Origin: Altibacter sp.
GTDB lineage: Bacteria; Bacteroidota; Bacteroidia; Flavobacteriales; Flavobacteriaceae
Direction of reading: 5' to 3'
DNA: 64,000 bases
Assembly (NCBI RefSeq): GCF_019913785.1
Contig: NZ_JAIOHK010000033.1
Location: 1 to 64,000 of the forward strand
The notes under the pieces were generated by a model. The model saw nothing but the letters and a program-made list of their open reading frames with translations. It ran no database searches and was not told the origin of the DNA. The position numbers and the translations under genes are program-made. Numbering within the stretch: position 1 is the first letter of the stretch; every line of letters begins with the position of its first letter. Shown piece by piece: positions 10,001-20,086 of this stretch.

Positions 10001-10119
10001 GGCAAAGGTAACCCTGTATCATCAGACACAGTTCCGGAAACGGTCTTTTCTTGTGCAAAAGCAAATTGCACCACTAACGCTAATAAAAACGTTAGTATTC
10101 CACGTATTTTTTGTTTCAT
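7018..10119 (-). CDS. SusC/RagA-family TonB-linked outer-membrane receptor
   Basis: A 1033-aa TonB-dependent importer. Signal peptide MKQKIRGILTFLLALV...AFA, cleavage before QEKT; carboxypeptidase-regulatory-like domain (about 26-100); plug with the SusC signatures SPLYIVDGAVV and LKDAATTAQYGSRGANGVV; beta-barrel ending VGLDVSF. It heads the operon SusC-SusD-lipoprotein (7018, 5574, 5127). Its first 80 residues closely resemble those of the other SusC in this window (shared GILTxLLAxVVQ, DTGLPLPG, GTQSDFDGNYSI, LVFSYVGF), whereas plug and barrel differ, so the two pairs are diverged paralogues that probably take different ligands. Promoter not identified; a 12-bp inverted repeat GTCAAAATTGAC lies at 10144-10155. 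Confidence 0.94.
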   Translation of the reverse strand: MKQKIRGILTFLLALVVQFAFAQEKTVSGTVSDDTGLPLPGANIIIKETNTGTQSDFDGNYSIEVNVGQTLVFSYVGFDPQEIKVGAANTINVGMVAGNVLSEVVVTGYSTRNQTVSTSAVVSISASEISELSPTTSIDNLLQGKAAGVAVTSANGKPGQGAFVRIRGVGSLSAGASSPLYIVDGAVVREEDLGNIPNEDIDKIDILKDAATTAQYGSRGANGVVVITTKRGNRNKDAIVKYSSRFGFTSRINPNFEVMNAEEKMQYEAELFALGISAANSLPGVTTAPGSTERQFLLDNETDWQDLMLKQGIVQNNSVSISGGSEKADYYFSVGHDRNSGIIDQLDGFERINSRLNVNFDAKDWLKIGVNVGYARSTSDEPRDRNNAQNPFRAMYDYNPYETEFVLDEDGSIVLDENGNPVYSPTHTTFNVRGALLSEPSVAIENNLLAGVNADVKLFKNFSYGFSASANSLNRRTDGYSKPGGILDAIIGDPNNPGNKLDTGIYRFDFTVSNRLNYRLDATNHHLNVLGLMEYNVNENNGYTARSIGFPSAQVHTQVNASTPTVASTTRNILTLLSYGLFADYDFDERYLASASVRTDASSNFGQNNQYGWFYSGSLGWNIAKEDFFQVDAINDLKLRAAYGTVGNRNGIARYASQSLVSFGSSYPGGPSTTTNNHGNNAIKWETTITSNIGLEFNLFGRRVRGVADYFKRETEALLFLIPAADEVGAIDNTGQLGVVGNLGVIENKGLEISLQADVFRNENFKWTLGGNIVFLDTEIVELPDLDGDGEGDDVFPTQAYNIAYREGVKINEHYLVRYAGVDPATGEALYYGADGEKYTGLNLPEGENRVFQGKSTIADKEGGFFSNITYKGFGLRTDFVFKAGNWVNNFVKNNLISDGANIDDNQALDAFNYWQQPGDTDVHPSPLYLQDELEAGVNSDRFLEKGDYIRMRNVTFSYNFPRATLERSPLSALRIYVQGQNLLTFTKFYGDPEVGLSSGETISFANSVAPGEATLYSYPNTKSIQVGLDVSF

Positions 10120-10143
10120 ATTATTAATATTTAATTAAGATTG

Positions 10144-10155
10144 GTCAAAATTGAC
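10144..10155. promoter_or_regulatory. Small inverted repeat upstream of SusC
   Basis: GTCAAAATTGAC: 5-bp perfect arms with a 2-bp centre, 25 bp upstream of the SusC start at 10119. It may be an operator, or chance. The surrounding 119-bp gap holds no other clear signal. Confidence 0.25.
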
Positions 10156-10238
10156 AATAAATTGTTGAATTAACAAGTTTTTATTCTTAAAAATTATACA
10201 TGCCAAGGTTTATTATTATCGGCTCTTACCCAATAAAA

Positions 10239-11936
10239 TCAAAACCTTGAGGTTAGGCTTATATGAATCTTGGTGTTTGAAAGTCCAAAATCTTGTGTTT
10301 CGGAGTTTCCATTGGCAATATTAAGCTTTAAAAGCCCTGCTTTGGACTGCAATCCCAAACCAATTCCGAAGCTGTATAATTTCTCTTTCTGAAGAAAAAT
10401 CTGATTCTCAAAATACCCAACATCAATAATACTATGTATATAAATAGATGCATTAAAGGCATATCGATATTCCGTATTTAATACTGAAAAAAACGATGCA
10501 TCGATACTATTTTCGTCAAATCCACGTATACTTGTAATACCGCCAAATCTAAAAAGTTCATTGGTGATAAAAGTATCACTCAACAAAACACTTGTACTAT
10601 TCTGAAGAAAAACAGAATTTTTAAAATTGAGATTAAAAATATGATGTAGTAAGGCGGAAAAGCGTTCTTGCCCTTCTTTGGCACTTTTTAATTCTCGCGA
10701 CCCAACTTCAGCATCGATAGATAGGTACGATTTAACCGGAAAGAGGTTATTTCTTTGTTGTTTTTTATATGCTATTCCGGCTATAATATTGCGCGAAGTA
10801 TAATCTTCAATAGCGATACCTCCAATAGCTGCGTCCAATAAATTGCTTGATTCATATCCTTTATATCCAATATAGCTGTGGGAAGTGGGTGTGATCTGGT
10901 AGGTAATCCTCGCCTGTTGCTCTGTAGTGACAAACGAACTATCCCTTTTAAAAATCTTGAGTTCTGCTCCCAAACCAAATGGCGACTTAAATAAATAGGG
11001 CATAGTCGCCTTTACTCTAAAATTTTGTTGCTCGTTTCCGTCGGCTTTGTAGTTGACAACCAATTGTTCGCCGAAGTTCAAATTATTGTTAAGTTCTAAG
11101 TTGATGTAGCCGTTAAAAGCCAAGTTCCGAGTTTCTTCGTTAGTGGAAAACCCCAAAATGCCATCGAACAGATTGTTGTTTTGTTTTTTCAGATAAAAAT
11201 AAACCGCAGTTGTTTTTTTTCGAAATAAGGCTTCCGGGGCTTTTATGGTACTTACAAATCCCAGATTATTGAGTACGTCGTTTTGCGCGATCAATTTTTT
11301 TTGACTGAATTTTCTCCCAACCCTCACGCCGGCATAATATTTCAAATAAGACTTAGGAAATTTATCATACCCTTTTACCACAAGGGAGTCGATGGTTCGC
11401 TCGGCACCGCTCACGAGAATTAGTTGCGCTTCTAGTGTGTTGGCGGACAGTTTGGTGATCTCATCCAACCGTACTTTAGCGAAGGCGTTTCCGTTTTCGG
11501 CTTTAAAACTGTTCAATTTTAATAGTGCGGTTTCCACATTCTCCACACGAAGTATAAAATATTCGTCAGTTACCTCTTGGGCAACTCTGAACAATTCACT
11601 TTTTTTGAAATCGGTTGCTTGGTAGAATACCTTAATATATAGGTATCTATTTCCTAAAAAATACGTAGCGATATAACTGGAATCATTCTTTTTATCAAGC
11701 GTGCGTAATTCACTTTCAATATATCCTTTCTTTTGAAGTTGATAAGCCAAGGTGTCGGCGACTTTTTTCAGACTTAAATAATTGGCAAAGGATTTGGGAT
11801 GTTCCAGGCTATCCAAAAGGGATTGGGGGATCGTTGTTTCGGCCTCAATTATCAGATTCAAATTTTGAGCATTTGCTATCTGAAGAAAAGCAGTATATAT
11901 ATTAAGGTATAAGAAAAGGCGAAGGAACTGTTTCAA
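10239..11936 (-). CDS. Omp85-family (BamA/TamA-like) outer-membrane protein
   Basis: A 565-aa outer-membrane protein. Signal peptide 1-23 (IANA, cleavage before QNLN). The middle (about 40-270) looks like POTRA-type beta-alpha units (LAYQLQKKGYIESELRTL; RTIDSLVVKGYDKFPKSYL, the latter like the start of a POTRA domain). The C-terminal half is a beta-barrel that contains the Omp85 loop motif, here FGGITSIRGFDENS at about 460-475, matching the conserved (V/I)RGF element, and it ends in Phe (ISLTSRF). It is shorter than BamA (about 800 aa) and probably has only two or three POTRA units. Omp85 proteins insert or translocate proteins or lipids at the outer membrane; which of these it does is not evident. 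It is monocistronic and divergent from rpsL. Confidence 0.85.
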   Translation of the reverse strand: MKQFLRLFLYLNIYTAFLQIANAQNLNLIIEAETTIPQSLLDSLEHPKSFANYLSLKKVADTLAYQLQKKGYIESELRTLDKKNDSSYIATYFLGNRYLYIKVFYQATDFKKSELFRVAQEVTDEYFILRVENVETALLKLNSFKAENGNAFAKVRLDEITKLSANTLEAQLILVSGAERTIDSLVVKGYDKFPKSYLKYYAGVRVGRKFSQKKLIAQNDVLNNLGFVSTIKAPEALFRKKTTAVYFYLKKQNNNLFDGILGFSTNEETRNLAFNGYINLELNNNLNFGEQLVVNYKADGNEQQNFRVKATMPYLFKSPFGLGAELKIFKRDSSFVTTEQQARITYQITPTSHSYIGYKGYESSNLLDAAIGGIAIEDYTSRNIIAGIAYKKQQRNNLFPVKSYLSIDAEVGSRELKSAKEGQERFSALLHHIFNLNFKNSVFLQNSTSVLLSDTFITNELFRFGGITSIRGFDENSIDASFFSVLNTEYRYAFNASIYIHSIIDVGYFENQIFLQKEKLYSFGIGLGLQSKAGLLKLNIANGNSETQDFGLSNTKIHISLTSRF

Positions 11937-12035
11937 AAACTACTTTTTTGTGTTGTAAAACTAACGTTTCGCTTCGGCATTTAATATCTGAATTTCAAAA
12001 TAATAAAAGAGTGGGTAAAATTAATTTAGTAACGT

Positions 12036-12065
12036 TTGATTAATTCAATTTTATTTCTACCTTTG
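12036..12065 (+). promoter_or_regulatory. Promoter of the ribosomal protein operon
   Basis: A Bacteroidota-type promoter: -33 element TTG at 12036-12038 (within TTTG) and -7 box TACCTTTG at 12058-12065, a perfect match to TAnnTTTG with 19 bp between them. It leaves a leader of about 45-50 nt before rpsL, in which CCCT-N7-AGGG could form a small hairpin. Confidence 0.8.
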
Positions 12066-12119
12066 CAAGCCCTTAAAAAGAGGGATTTTATATTTAAATA
12101 AGTATAATACATATTTTAT

Positions 12120-12494
12120 ATGCCAACAATTTCACAATTAGTACGAAAAGGAAGAGCCAAAATAACCAAGAAGAGTAAATCGGCTGCTTTAGATTCGTGC
12201 CCTCAGCGAAGAGGTGTGTGTACGCGTGTATATACGACTACTCCTAAGAAACCAAACTCTGCGATGCGAAAAGTAGCGAGGGTTAGGTTGACAAACGGAA
12301 AAGAAGTAAACGCATACATCCCGGGTGAAGGACACAATCTACAAGAGCACTCGATAGTATTGGTTAGAGGTGGAAGGGTGAAGGATTTGCCAGGAGTTAG
12401 ATACCACATTGTTCGTGGAGCTTTAGACACCGCTGGTGTTGAAGGAAGAACACAACGTAGATCTAAGTATGGTGCAAAACGCCCTAAAAAGTAA
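12120..12494 (+). CDS. rpsL: 30S ribosomal protein S12
   Basis: Decoding-centre protein of the small subunit, 124 aa, normal length. It starts [12 protein letters not shown] and carries the conserved [17 protein letters not shown] segment and [14 protein letters not shown], the two loops in which streptomycin-resistance substitutions occur; both have the ordinary lysines. First gene of the long ribosomal operon and preceded by its promoter; rpsG follows after 23 bp. Confidence 0.98.
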   Translation: MPTISQLVRKGRAKITKKSKSAALDSCPQRRGVCTRVYTTTPKKPNSAMRKVARVRLTNGKEVNAYIPGEGHNLQEHSIVLVRGGRVKDLPGVRYHIVRGALDTAGVEGRTQRRSKYGAKRPKK

Positions 12495-12517
12495 TTTAAA
12501 ACTTTTAAAGAGAAGAC

Positions 12518-12994
12518 ATGAGAAAAAGACAGGCCAAGAAAAGACCACTTTTACCCGATCCAAGGTTTAACGACCAATTGGTAACACGTTTTGTGAACAA
12601 CATGATGTGGGACGGAAAAAAGTCGGTGGCTTTTAAAGTGTTTTACGATGCAATAGATATCGTAGAAGAGAAAAAAACAGACGAAGAAAAAACGGCTTTA
12701 GAAATTTGGAAAGATGCTCTTTCTAATGTAATGCCACACGTCGAGGTTCGTAGTCGTAGAGTTGGTGGGGCCACCTTCCAAATTCCTATGCAAATACGTC
12801 CGGACAGAAAGATTGCAACTGCTATGAAGTGGTTGATCGGTTATGCGAGAAAGCGTAACGAAAAATCTATGGCACAAAAGTTAGCAGGCGAAATTCTTGC
12901 AGCTGCAAAAGAAGAAGGTGCTGCGGTTAAAAAGCGTACGGATACGCACAAAATGGCCGAAGCAAATAAGGCATTCTCACATTTCAGATTCTAA
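12518..12994 (+). CDS. rpsG: 30S ribosomal protein S7
   Basis: Primary 16S rRNA-binding protein that organises the head of the 30S subunit; 158 aa, normal for the family. It starts [33 protein letters not shown] and the C-terminal [16 protein letters not shown] are family hallmarks. Second gene of the operon, 3 bp before fusA. Confidence 0.98.
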   Translation: MRKRQAKKRPLLPDPRFNDQLVTRFVNNMMWDGKKSVAFKVFYDAIDIVEEKKTDEEKTALEIWKDALSNVMPHVEVRSRRVGGATFQIPMQIRPDRKIATAMKWLIGYARKRNEKSMAQKLAGEILAAAKEEGAAVKKRTDTHKMAEANKAFSHFRF

Positions 12995-12997
12995 AAA

Positions 12998-15130
12998 ATG
13001 GCACAAAGAGATTTAAAATATACAAGAAATATAGGGATTGCTGCGCATATTGATGCCGGTAAAACCACCACCACAGAACGTATTTTGTTCTATACCGGGG
13101 TGAGTCACAAAATTGGTGAAGTTCACGATGGTGCAGCAACTATGGACTGGATGGAACAGGAGCAAGAAAGAGGTATTACCATTACTTCGGCAGCTACTAC
13201 TTGTACCTGGAAGTTCCCATTGAAAAATGGTGAACCGGTGGACGAAACAAAAGATTTTCATTTTAATATTATCGATACTCCGGGTCACGTTGATTTTACC
13301 GTTGAGGTAAACAGATCGCTACGTGTGCTAGATGGATTGGTATTCCTTTTTAGTGCAGTAGATGGTGTTGAGCCACAATCTGAAACTAACTGGAGGCTTG
13401 CAGATAACTATAAGGTGCCACGTATTGGATTCGTTAATAAAATGGATCGTCAAGGGGCTAACTTTATGGAAGTTTGTCAGCAGGTGAAAGACATGTTAAA
13501 GTCAAACGCCGTACCGATCGTATTGAATATTGGTGATGAAGAGAACTTTAAAGGAATTGTTGATCTAGTAAAGAACCGTGCGGTAATTTGGCATGATGAG
13601 TCTTTCGGAGCAACTTTTGACGTTGTCGATATTCCTGAAGAACTAAAGGCAGAAGCAAAATTATTACGTGGTAAACTTATTGAAGAAGTTGCTGCCTATG
13701 ATGAAAATTTGCTTGAAAAATATATGGAAGATGAAGATTCTATTACTGAAGATGAAGTGCATGCTGCACTTCGAGCTGCTGTAATGGATATGTCTATCAT
13801 ACCAATGGTATGTGGGTCGTCTTTTAAAAACAAAGGAGTTCAATTTTTATTGGATGCCGTTTGTAGATACTTACCTTCTCCAGTGGATAAGGAAGGTATT
13901 ATTGGTGTAAACCCGGATACCGAAAAAGAAGAGATCCGCAAGCCGGATGTATCTGCTCCTTTTTCGGCATTGGCATTTAAAATTGCTACCGATCCATTTG
14001 TAGGTCGTTTGGCATTCTTCCGTGTTTATTCCGGTCGATTGGATGCAGGTTCTTATATCTTGAATAACCGTTCGGGAAAAAAAGAACGTATCTCACGTAT
14101 TTACCAAATGCACTCTAATAAGCAAAACGCTATCGATTTTATTGAAGCAGGAGATATTGGAGCAGCTGTTGGGTTTAAAGATATTAAGACAGGAGATACC
14201 ATGTCCGATGAGAAACACCCTATCGTTTTAGAAAGTATGAACTTCCCCGATCCTGTAATTGGTATCGCGGTGGAGCCTAAAACAAAGGCCGATGTAGACA
14301 AATTAGGTATGGCTTTATCAAAGCTTGCCGAAGAAGATCCAACCTTTACGGTTCGTACCGATGAGGCTTCCGGCCAGACTATTATTTCTGGTATGGGTGA
14401 GCTTCACTTAGACATTATCGTGGATCGTTTACGTCGTGAGTTTAAAGTAGAAGTGAACCAAGGTCAACCACAGGTTGAGTATAAGGAAGCAGTAACTAAA
14501 ACTGCAGATCACAGAGAAGTGTATAAAAAGCAATCTGGTGGTCGTGGTAAGTTTGCAGATATTGTGTTTACCCTTGAACCGGCTGAGGACGGCAAAGTAG
14601 GACTTGAATTCGTGAATGCTGTAAAAGGTGGTAACGTTCCTAAGGAATTTATCCCTTCGGTTGAAAAAGGATTTAAACAAGCTATGGCGAATGGACCTTT
14701 GGCCGGATTTGAAGTTGATAGCATGAAAGTTACCTTGAAAGACGGGTCATTCCACGCTGTGGATTCTGACGCACTTTCTTTTGAACTTGCTGCTAAATTA
14801 GGCTTTAAAGCGGTTGCCAAAAAAGCAGGCGCCGTAATACTCGAGCCAATTATGAAATTGGAAGTGATCACGCCTGAAGAAAACATGGGTGATATAGTAG
14901 GCGACTTGAACCGTCGTCGTGGTCAAGTAAATGATATGGGTGATAGAGCCGGTGCTAAGGTTGTAAAAGCTGAAGTGCCTCTTTCTGAAATGTTTGGTTA
15001 TGTAACCACTTTGAGAACCTTGTCATCAGGTCGTGCCACATCAACAATGGAATTTGCACATTATGCTGAAACTCCTTCAAATATATCGGAAGAAGTAATC
15101 GCAGCAGCAAGAGGAACCGCTAACGTATAA
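12998..15130 (+). CDS. fusA: Translation elongation factor G
   Basis: GTPase that drives translocation on the ribosome and works in recycling; 710 aa, full length. The GTPase motifs are intact: [15 protein letters not shown] (P-loop), [11 protein letters not shown] (switch I), [12 protein letters not shown] (switch II), NKMDRQGA, and GSSFKNKG. Domain IV is present ([19 protein letters not shown]), which marks a translocase rather than a tetracycline-resistance-type protein. No tuf gene follows as in enterobacteria: rpsJ starts 10 bp later, the usual Bacteroidota order. Confidence 0.98.
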   Translation: MAQRDLKYTRNIGIAAHIDAGKTTTTERILFYTGVSHKIGEVHDGAATMDWMEQEQERGITITSAATTCTWKFPLKNGEPVDETKDFHFNIIDTPGHVDFTVEVNRSLRVLDGLVFLFSAVDGVEPQSETNWRLADNYKVPRIGFVNKMDRQGANFMEVCQQVKDMLKSNAVPIVLNIGDEENFKGIVDLVKNRAVIWHDESFGATFDVVDIPEELKAEAKLLRGKLIEEVAAYDENLLEKYMEDEDSITEDEVHAALRAAVMDMSIIPMVCGSSFKNKGVQFLLDAVCRYLPSPVDKEGIIGVNPDTEKEEIRKPDVSAPFSALAFKIATDPFVGRLAFFRVYSGRLDAGSYILNNRSGKKERISRIYQMHSNKQNAIDFIEAGDIGAAVGFKDIKTGDTMSDEKHPIVLESMNFPDPVIGIAVEPKTKADVDKLGMALSKLAEEDPTFTVRTDEASGQTIISGMGELHLDIIVDRLRREFKVEVNQGQPQVEYKEAVTKTADHREVYKKQSGGRGKFADIVFTLEPAEDGKVGLEFVNAVKGGNVPKEFIPSVEKGFKQAMANGPLAGFEVDSMKVTLKDGSFHAVDSDALSFELAAKLGFKAVAKKAGAVILEPIMKLEVITPEENMGDIVGDLNRRRGQVNDMGDRAGAKVVKAEVPLSEMFGYVTTLRTLSSGRATSTMEFAHYAETPSNISEEVIAAARGTANV

Positions 15131-15140
15131 TATTTCAGCA

Positions 15141-15446
15141 ATGAGTCAAAAAATAAGAATTAAACTAAAATCTTACGATCACAATTTAGTGGACAAATCT
15201 GCTGAAAAAATCGTTAAGACCGTAAAAAGTACCGGTGCCGTAGTAACAGGGCCAATCCCTTTACCTACGCACAAGAAGATCTTTACCGTATTGCGTTCAC
15301 CACACGTAAACAAGAAGAGTAGAGAACAATTTCAATTAAGCTCTTACAAGCGTTTATTGGATATCTACAGCTCTTCTTCAAAAACAATTGACGCTCTAAT
15401 GAAGTTGGAGTTGCCAAGTGGTGTTGAAGTAGAGATCAAGGTATAG
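15141..15446 (+). CDS. rpsJ: 30S ribosomal protein S10
   Basis: A 101-aa head protein of the 30S subunit, also the NusE factor of transcription antitermination. It starts [47 protein letters not shown] is the conserved loop region (spread over 35-65). Normal length. It is followed by an unusually long 164-bp structured gap before rplC. Confidence 0.98.
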   Translation: MSQKIRIKLKSYDHNLVDKSAEKIVKTVKSTGAVVTGPIPLPTHKKIFTVLRSPHVNKKSREQFQLSSYKRLLDIYSSSSKTIDALMKLELPSGVEVEIKV

Positions 15447-15610
15447 TGCTTTTGCTGAAACACCATAGTTTCAGTAACATGTCCGGAGCTGCGTGCAATG
15501 GAAAAACGGAACAAAATAATTTCAGGGTTGAATTTATTTTGACCCTGTTTTTTTCTGAAGCGGTTTCAGAATAAAAAAAGAGAATAATTAATAACTAATA
15601 ATAAATAAAT
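15447..15610 (+). promoter_or_regulatory. Structured 164-nt leader before rplC, attenuator candidate
   Basis: A gap far longer than elsewhere in this operon, with no ORF. It holds three hairpins in a row: CTGAAA (15455-15460) with TTTCAG (15469-15474); CAGGGT (15523-15528) with ACCCTG (15542-15547) directly followed by seven T; and TTCTGAA (15553-15559) with TTCAGAA (15565-15571), followed by A-rich sequence. TCCG/CGGA (15482-15485/15507-15510) may add a fourth pairing. The CTGAAA and TTTCAG segments recur, so alternative pairings between the first and last hairpin are possible. The middle hairpin has the form of an intrinsic terminator. Likely a ribosomal-protein leader that controls rplC and the genes below it. 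Confidence 0.6.
15523..15554 (+). terminator. Terminator-like hairpin between rpsJ and rplC
   Basis: CAGGGT, 13-nt loop, ACCCTG, then TTTTTTT. It sits inside a co-directional operon, so it is either a partial terminator or the conditional arm of an attenuator. Confidence 0.55.
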
Positions 15611-16222
15611 ATGTCTGGGTTAATTGGAAAGAAGATAGGGATGACCAGCATCTTTGACGAGAACGGAAAAAATATTCCGTGTACCGTTATTGAGGCAGGC
15701 CCTTGTGTTGTTACCCAAGTCAGAACCAAAGAGGTTGACGGGTACGAAGCTCTTCAACTTGGTTTCGATGACAAGAAGACTGCTACAAAGGCCGCCGAAG
15801 GGCACGCCAAAAAAGCAGGAACCGTTGCAAAACGTAAAGTCGTAGAATTCCAAGGATTTGAAGAAAATTACAAATTAGGTGACACCATCACGGTGGAACA
15901 TTTTATCGAAGGAGAATACGTGGATATTTCAGGTACTTCTAAAGGTAAAGGATTTCAAGGTGTTGTAAAACGTCATGGTTTTGGTGGTGTGGGTCAAGCG
16001 ACTCACGGTCAGCACAACCGTTTAAGAGCGCCGGGTTCTATTGGTGCTGCATCCTATCCTGCGAGAGTATTCAAGGGAATGAAGATGGCCGGCCAAATGG
16101 GGAACGAAAAGGTGAAAGTTGAAAATTTAAGAGTTTTAAAAGTAGTTCCTGAAAAGAATCTACTTGTGGTTAAAGGATGTGTTCCCGGTCACAAAAACGC
16201 TTATGTAATGATTCAGAAATAA
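15611..16222 (+). CDS. rplC: 50S ribosomal protein L3
   Basis: Early-assembly 23S rRNA-binding protein, 203 aa. It starts [20 protein letters not shown]; the conserved loop [15 protein letters not shown] and the GQ-containing segment [16 protein letters not shown] (near the glutamine methylated in other bacteria) are present. Its TAA stop shares the last A with the rplD start (TAATG), indicating translational coupling. It follows the structured gap after rpsJ. Confidence 0.98.
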   Translation: MSGLIGKKIGMTSIFDENGKNIPCTVIEAGPCVVTQVRTKEVDGYEALQLGFDDKKTATKAAEGHAKKAGTVAKRKVVEFQGFEENYKLGDTITVEHFIEGEYVDISGTSKGKGFQGVVKRHGFGGVGQATHGQHNRLRAPGSIGAASYPARVFKGMKMAGQMGNEKVKVENLRVLKVVPEKNLLVVKGCVPGHKNAYVMIQK

Positions 16223-16851
16223 TGAAGGTAGCTGTATTAGATAGTAACGGAAAAGACACAGGTAGAAAGGTTGAACTTTCTAAGGATGTGTTCGGAATAG
16301 AGCCAAACAATCACGCTGTTTACCTAGATGTGAAACAATATCTTGCCAATCAACGGCAAGGAACTCACAAAGCCAAGGAACGTGCAGAGATTACGGGTTC
16401 TACGAGAAAGATCAAGAAACAAAAGGGAACAGGTACTGCCCGTGCGGGAAGTATCAAGTCTGGAATTTTTAAAGGTGGTGGACGTATGTTCGGACCTAGA
16501 CCAAGAAGTTATTCCTTTAAGTTAAACAAAACCCTAAAGCGTTTGGCGCGTCGTTCGGCCCTGAGTATCAAGGCAAATGATAAGGCAATCGTGGTATTGG
16601 AAGACCTTAATTTTGAAGGGCCAAAAACAAAGAATTTCACAGCTGTTTTGAAGTCGTTAGGACTTGAAAACAAAAAATCTTTGTTTGTGTTGGGAGAGTT
16701 AAATAATAATGTATATTTGTCGTCTCGCAATTTGAAAGGTACAGAAGTTGTAACTAGCTCAGAATTAAGTACTTATAAAATTATGAATGCAAGCAGTCTT
16801 GTGCTGTTTGAAGGTTCTTTGGAAGGAATTGAAACAAACTTAAGTAAATAG
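16222..16851 (+). CDS. rplD: 50S ribosomal protein L4
   Basis: A 209-aa protein lining the exit tunnel; in E. coli it also represses its own operon. ATG 16222 ([14 protein letters not shown]) was chosen because it overlaps the rplC stop by one base and matches the family N-terminus; a longer in-frame opening from 16177 reads into rplC. The extended tunnel loop is visible as [19 protein letters not shown] and [13 protein letters not shown]. If autoregulation by L4 exists here, the structured leader at 15447-15610 is the obvious target. Confidence 0.97.
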   Translation: MKVAVLDSNGKDTGRKVELSKDVFGIEPNNHAVYLDVKQYLANQRQGTHKAKERAEITGSTRKIKKQKGTGTARAGSIKSGIFKGGGRMFGPRPRSYSFKLNKTLKRLARRSALSIKANDKAIVVLEDLNFEGPKTKNFTAVLKSLGLENKKSLFVLGELNNNVYLSSRNLKGTEVVTSSELSTYKIMNASSLVLFEGSLEGIETNLSK

Positions 16852-16858
16852 AAACAAG

Positions 16859-17149
16859 ATGAATATCTTAATAAAACCTATAATTACGGAAAAAGCTACC
16901 AAAGCTGCGGAAGACAAAAATGTTTTCGGTTTTGTAGTAAACCCAAAGGCGAACAAGGTTGAAATCAAGAAAGCGGTGGAAGCTGCTTACGGAGTTTCTG
17001 TTACCGGAGTTCGTACAATGAATGTCCGCCCCAATAGAAAGACTCGTTATACAAAGACGGGAATTCAAACTGGTAAAACAAATGCTTATAAAAAGGCAAT
17101 TGTACAGGTGGCGGAAGGTGATACAATAGATTTTTACACGAACATCTAA
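16859..17149 (+). CDS. rplW: 50S ribosomal protein L23
   Basis: A 96-aa protein at the tunnel exit, docking site for trigger factor and SRP. It starts MNILIKPIITEKATKAAED; FVVNPKANKVEIKKAVE and VRTMNVRPNRK are family features. Normal length, 7 bp after rplD. Confidence 0.97.
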   Translation: MNILIKPIITEKATKAAEDKNVFGFVVNPKANKVEIKKAVEAAYGVSVTGVRTMNVRPNRKTRYTKTGIQTGKTNAYKKAIVQVAEGDTIDFYTNI

Positions 17150-17175
17150 GCTTGCTTAGATTTAATTAGACAAAA

Positions 17176-18000
<825 letters not shown>

Positions 18001-18003
18001 GCT

Positions 18004-18282
18004 ATGGCAAGATCATTAAAAAAAGGACCTTACGTTCACTATAAGTTAGAACAGAAAGTTGGACAAAATGTTGAGTCGAATAAGAAAACCGTAATCAAGA
18101 CTTGGTCACGTGCTTCTATGATTACTCCGGATTTTGTTGGACAAACTATCGCGGTACATAACGGAAAACAATTTGTTCCTGTATATGTGACCGAAAATAT
18201 GGTAGGACATAAATTAGGAGAATTTTCACCTACAAGATCATTCCGTGGTCACGCTGGTGCAAAAAATAAAGGAAAAAAATAA
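18004..18282 (+). CDS. rpsS: 30S ribosomal protein S19
   Basis: A 92-aa head protein that contacts the A-site finger bridge. It starts [37 protein letters not shown] and [15 protein letters not shown] are diagnostic. 6 bp before rplV. Confidence 0.98.
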   Translation: MARSLKKGPYVHYKLEQKVGQNVESNKKTVIKTWSRASMITPDFVGQTIAVHNGKQFVPVYVTENMVGHKLGEFSPTRSFRGHAGAKNKGKK

Positions 18283-18288
18283 TAGGCC

Positions 18289-18699
18289 ATGGGAGTTCGT
18301 AAAAGAGAAAGAGCAGAACAGATCAAGGAAGCAAAGAAGACAATGTACTTTGCTAAGTTGAACAATTGCCCTACTTCACCTAGAAAAATGCGCTTGATGG
18401 CGGATTTGATACGAGGTGAAAAAGTAGACAAGGCGCTTAATATTTTAAAGTTCAGTGCTAAAGAATCATCACGTCGTTTAGAGAAATTGGTTTTGTCTGC
18501 AATTGCAAACTGGCAAGCTAAGAACGAGGATGCTTCTTTGGAAGATGCAGATCTTTTTATAAAAGAGATTCGTGTAGATGGTGGAACTATGTTGAAAAGA
18601 CTTCGTCCAGCACCACAGGGTCGCGCACACAGAATTAGAAAACGTTCCAACCACGTAACACTGGTATTGGGAGCTAACGATAACACACAAAGCAATTAA
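18289..18699 (+). CDS. rplV: 50S ribosomal protein L22
   Basis: A 136-aa tunnel protein. It starts [17 protein letters not shown], a short N-terminal extension compared with the 110-aa E. coli protein. [17 protein letters not shown] and the tunnel hairpin [20 protein letters not shown] are intact. 3 bp before rpsC. Confidence 0.97.
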   Translation: MGVRKRERAEQIKEAKKTMYFAKLNNCPTSPRKMRLMADLIRGEKVDKALNILKFSAKESSRRLEKLVLSAIANWQAKNEDASLEDADLFIKEIRVDGGTMLKRLRPAPQGRAHRIRKRSNHVTLVLGANDNTQSN

Positions 18700-18702
18700 T
18701 AA

Positions 18703-19428
18703 ATGGGACAGAAGACAAATCCAATCGGGAATCGCCTAGGTATTATTAGAGGATGGGAATCCAACTGGTACGGAGGTAACGACTACGGTGATAAATTAGC
18801 CGAAGACGACAAGATTAGAAAATATATTCACGCCCGTTTGAGTAAAGCAAGTGTGTCTAGAGTAATTATTGAGCGCACGCTTAAACTTGTAACCGTTACT
18901 ATAACCACAGCCCGCCCCGGTATCATTATCGGTAAAGGAGGTCAGGAAGTAGACAAGTTAAAAGAAGAGCTTAAAAAGATTACGGGTAAAGAGGTTCAGA
19001 TCAACATCCATGAGATCAAAAGACCTGAATTAGATGCTTTCTTAGTAGGAGCTAGTGTAGCGAGACAAATTGAAAACAGAATTTCATACCGTCGAGCTAT
19101 TAAAATGGCTATTGCAGCTGCTATGCGTATGAACGCAGAGGGTATTAAAATTCAGATTTCGGGTCGTTTAAATGGGGCTGAGATGGCGCGTTCAGAATCG
19201 TATAAAGATGGACGTATCCCTTTATCAACTTTTAGAGCCGACATCGATTATGCTTTAGTTGAGGCACACACTACCTATGGTAGATTGGGTGTTAAAGTAT
19301 GGATCATGAAAGGTGAAGTTTATGGAAAAAGAGAGCTTTCTCCCCTTGTTGGTATGACCAAAAAGGCTGGAAAAGGTGGAAATTCCGGAGGACGAGGAGG
19401 CAACAATAAGCCACGTCGTAGAAAGTAA
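18703..19428 (+). CDS. rpsC: 30S ribosomal protein S3
   Basis: A 241-aa protein at the mRNA entry channel. It starts [20 protein letters not shown]; the KH domain motif [13 protein letters not shown] and the C-terminal domain [20 protein letters not shown] are present. The tail is Gly/Lys/Arg-rich ([19 protein letters not shown]). Length normal. Confidence 0.98.
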   Translation: MGQKTNPIGNRLGIIRGWESNWYGGNDYGDKLAEDDKIRKYIHARLSKASVSRVIIERTLKLVTVTITTARPGIIIGKGGQEVDKLKEELKKITGKEVQINIHEIKRPELDAFLVGASVARQIENRISYRRAIKMAIAAAMRMNAEGIKIQISGRLNGAEMARSESYKDGRIPLSTFRADIDYALVEAHTTYGRLGVKVWIMKGEVYGKRELSPLVGMTKKAGKGGNSGGRGGNNKPRRRK

Positions 19429-19446
19429 TTTTTTAAATAGAAGAAA

Positions 19447-19866
19447 ATGTTACAACCTAAGAGAACAAAATACCGTAAAATGCAGAAAGGCCGTATGAAG
19501 GGGAATGCCGGTCGTGGCAACCAACTTGCATATGGAACCTTTGGTATTAAGTCTTTAGATTCAAATTTCTTGACAGCACGTCAAATTGAAGCAGCACGTA
19601 TTGCCGCTACCCGTTATATGAAAAGGGAAGGTTCCATCTGGATTATGATTTTTCCAGATAAGCCTATTACAAAGAAACCTTTGGAAGTACGTATGGGTAA
19701 GGGTAAAGGAGCTGTAGAATATTGGGCAGCAGTTGTTAAACCAGGTAGAATGTTGTTTGAAGTTTCCGGAGTTACTTTGGAAACTGCCAAAGAAGCGTTG
19801 CGTCTTGCAGCTCAAAAGCTTCCGGTAAAAACAAAATTTATCATGTCTAGAGATTATCAAGCTTAA
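19447..19866 (+). CDS. rplP: 50S ribosomal protein L16
   Basis: A 139-aa protein that positions A-site tRNA. It starts [37 protein letters not shown] and [20 protein letters not shown] are conserved. 11 bp before rpmC. Confidence 0.98.
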   Translation: MLQPKRTKYRKMQKGRMKGNAGRGNQLAYGTFGIKSLDSNFLTARQIEAARIAATRYMKREGSIWIMIFPDKPITKKPLEVRMGKGKGAVEYWAAVVKPGRMLFEVSGVTLETAKEALRLAAQKLPVKTKFIMSRDYQA

Positions 19867-19877
19867 TTTTATTAAAG

Positions 19878-20069
19878 ATGAAACAATCACAGATAAACGA
19901 GACATCAACAGCGGAACTTCAGGAAAAACTTGCTGAATCAAAAAAAGCATATTCAGACCTAAAAATGGCACATACCATATCACCGTTGGAAAATCCAATT
20001 CAACTTAGATCGCACAGAAGAACGATCGCTAGAATTGCGACAGAACTAACTAAAAGAGAAGTACAATAA
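19878..20069 (+). CDS. rpmC: 50S ribosomal protein L29
   Basis: A 63-aa helical hairpin protein at the tunnel exit. It starts MKQSQINETSTAELQEKLAE; the second helix RSHRRTIARIATELTKRE is characteristic. Normal length and the expected place between rplP and rpsQ. Confidence 0.95.
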   Translation: MKQSQINETSTAELQEKLAESKKAYSDLKMAHTISPLENPIQLRSHRRTIARIATELTKREVQ

Positions 20070-20086
20070 GGGTACGAAGCTGAAAG

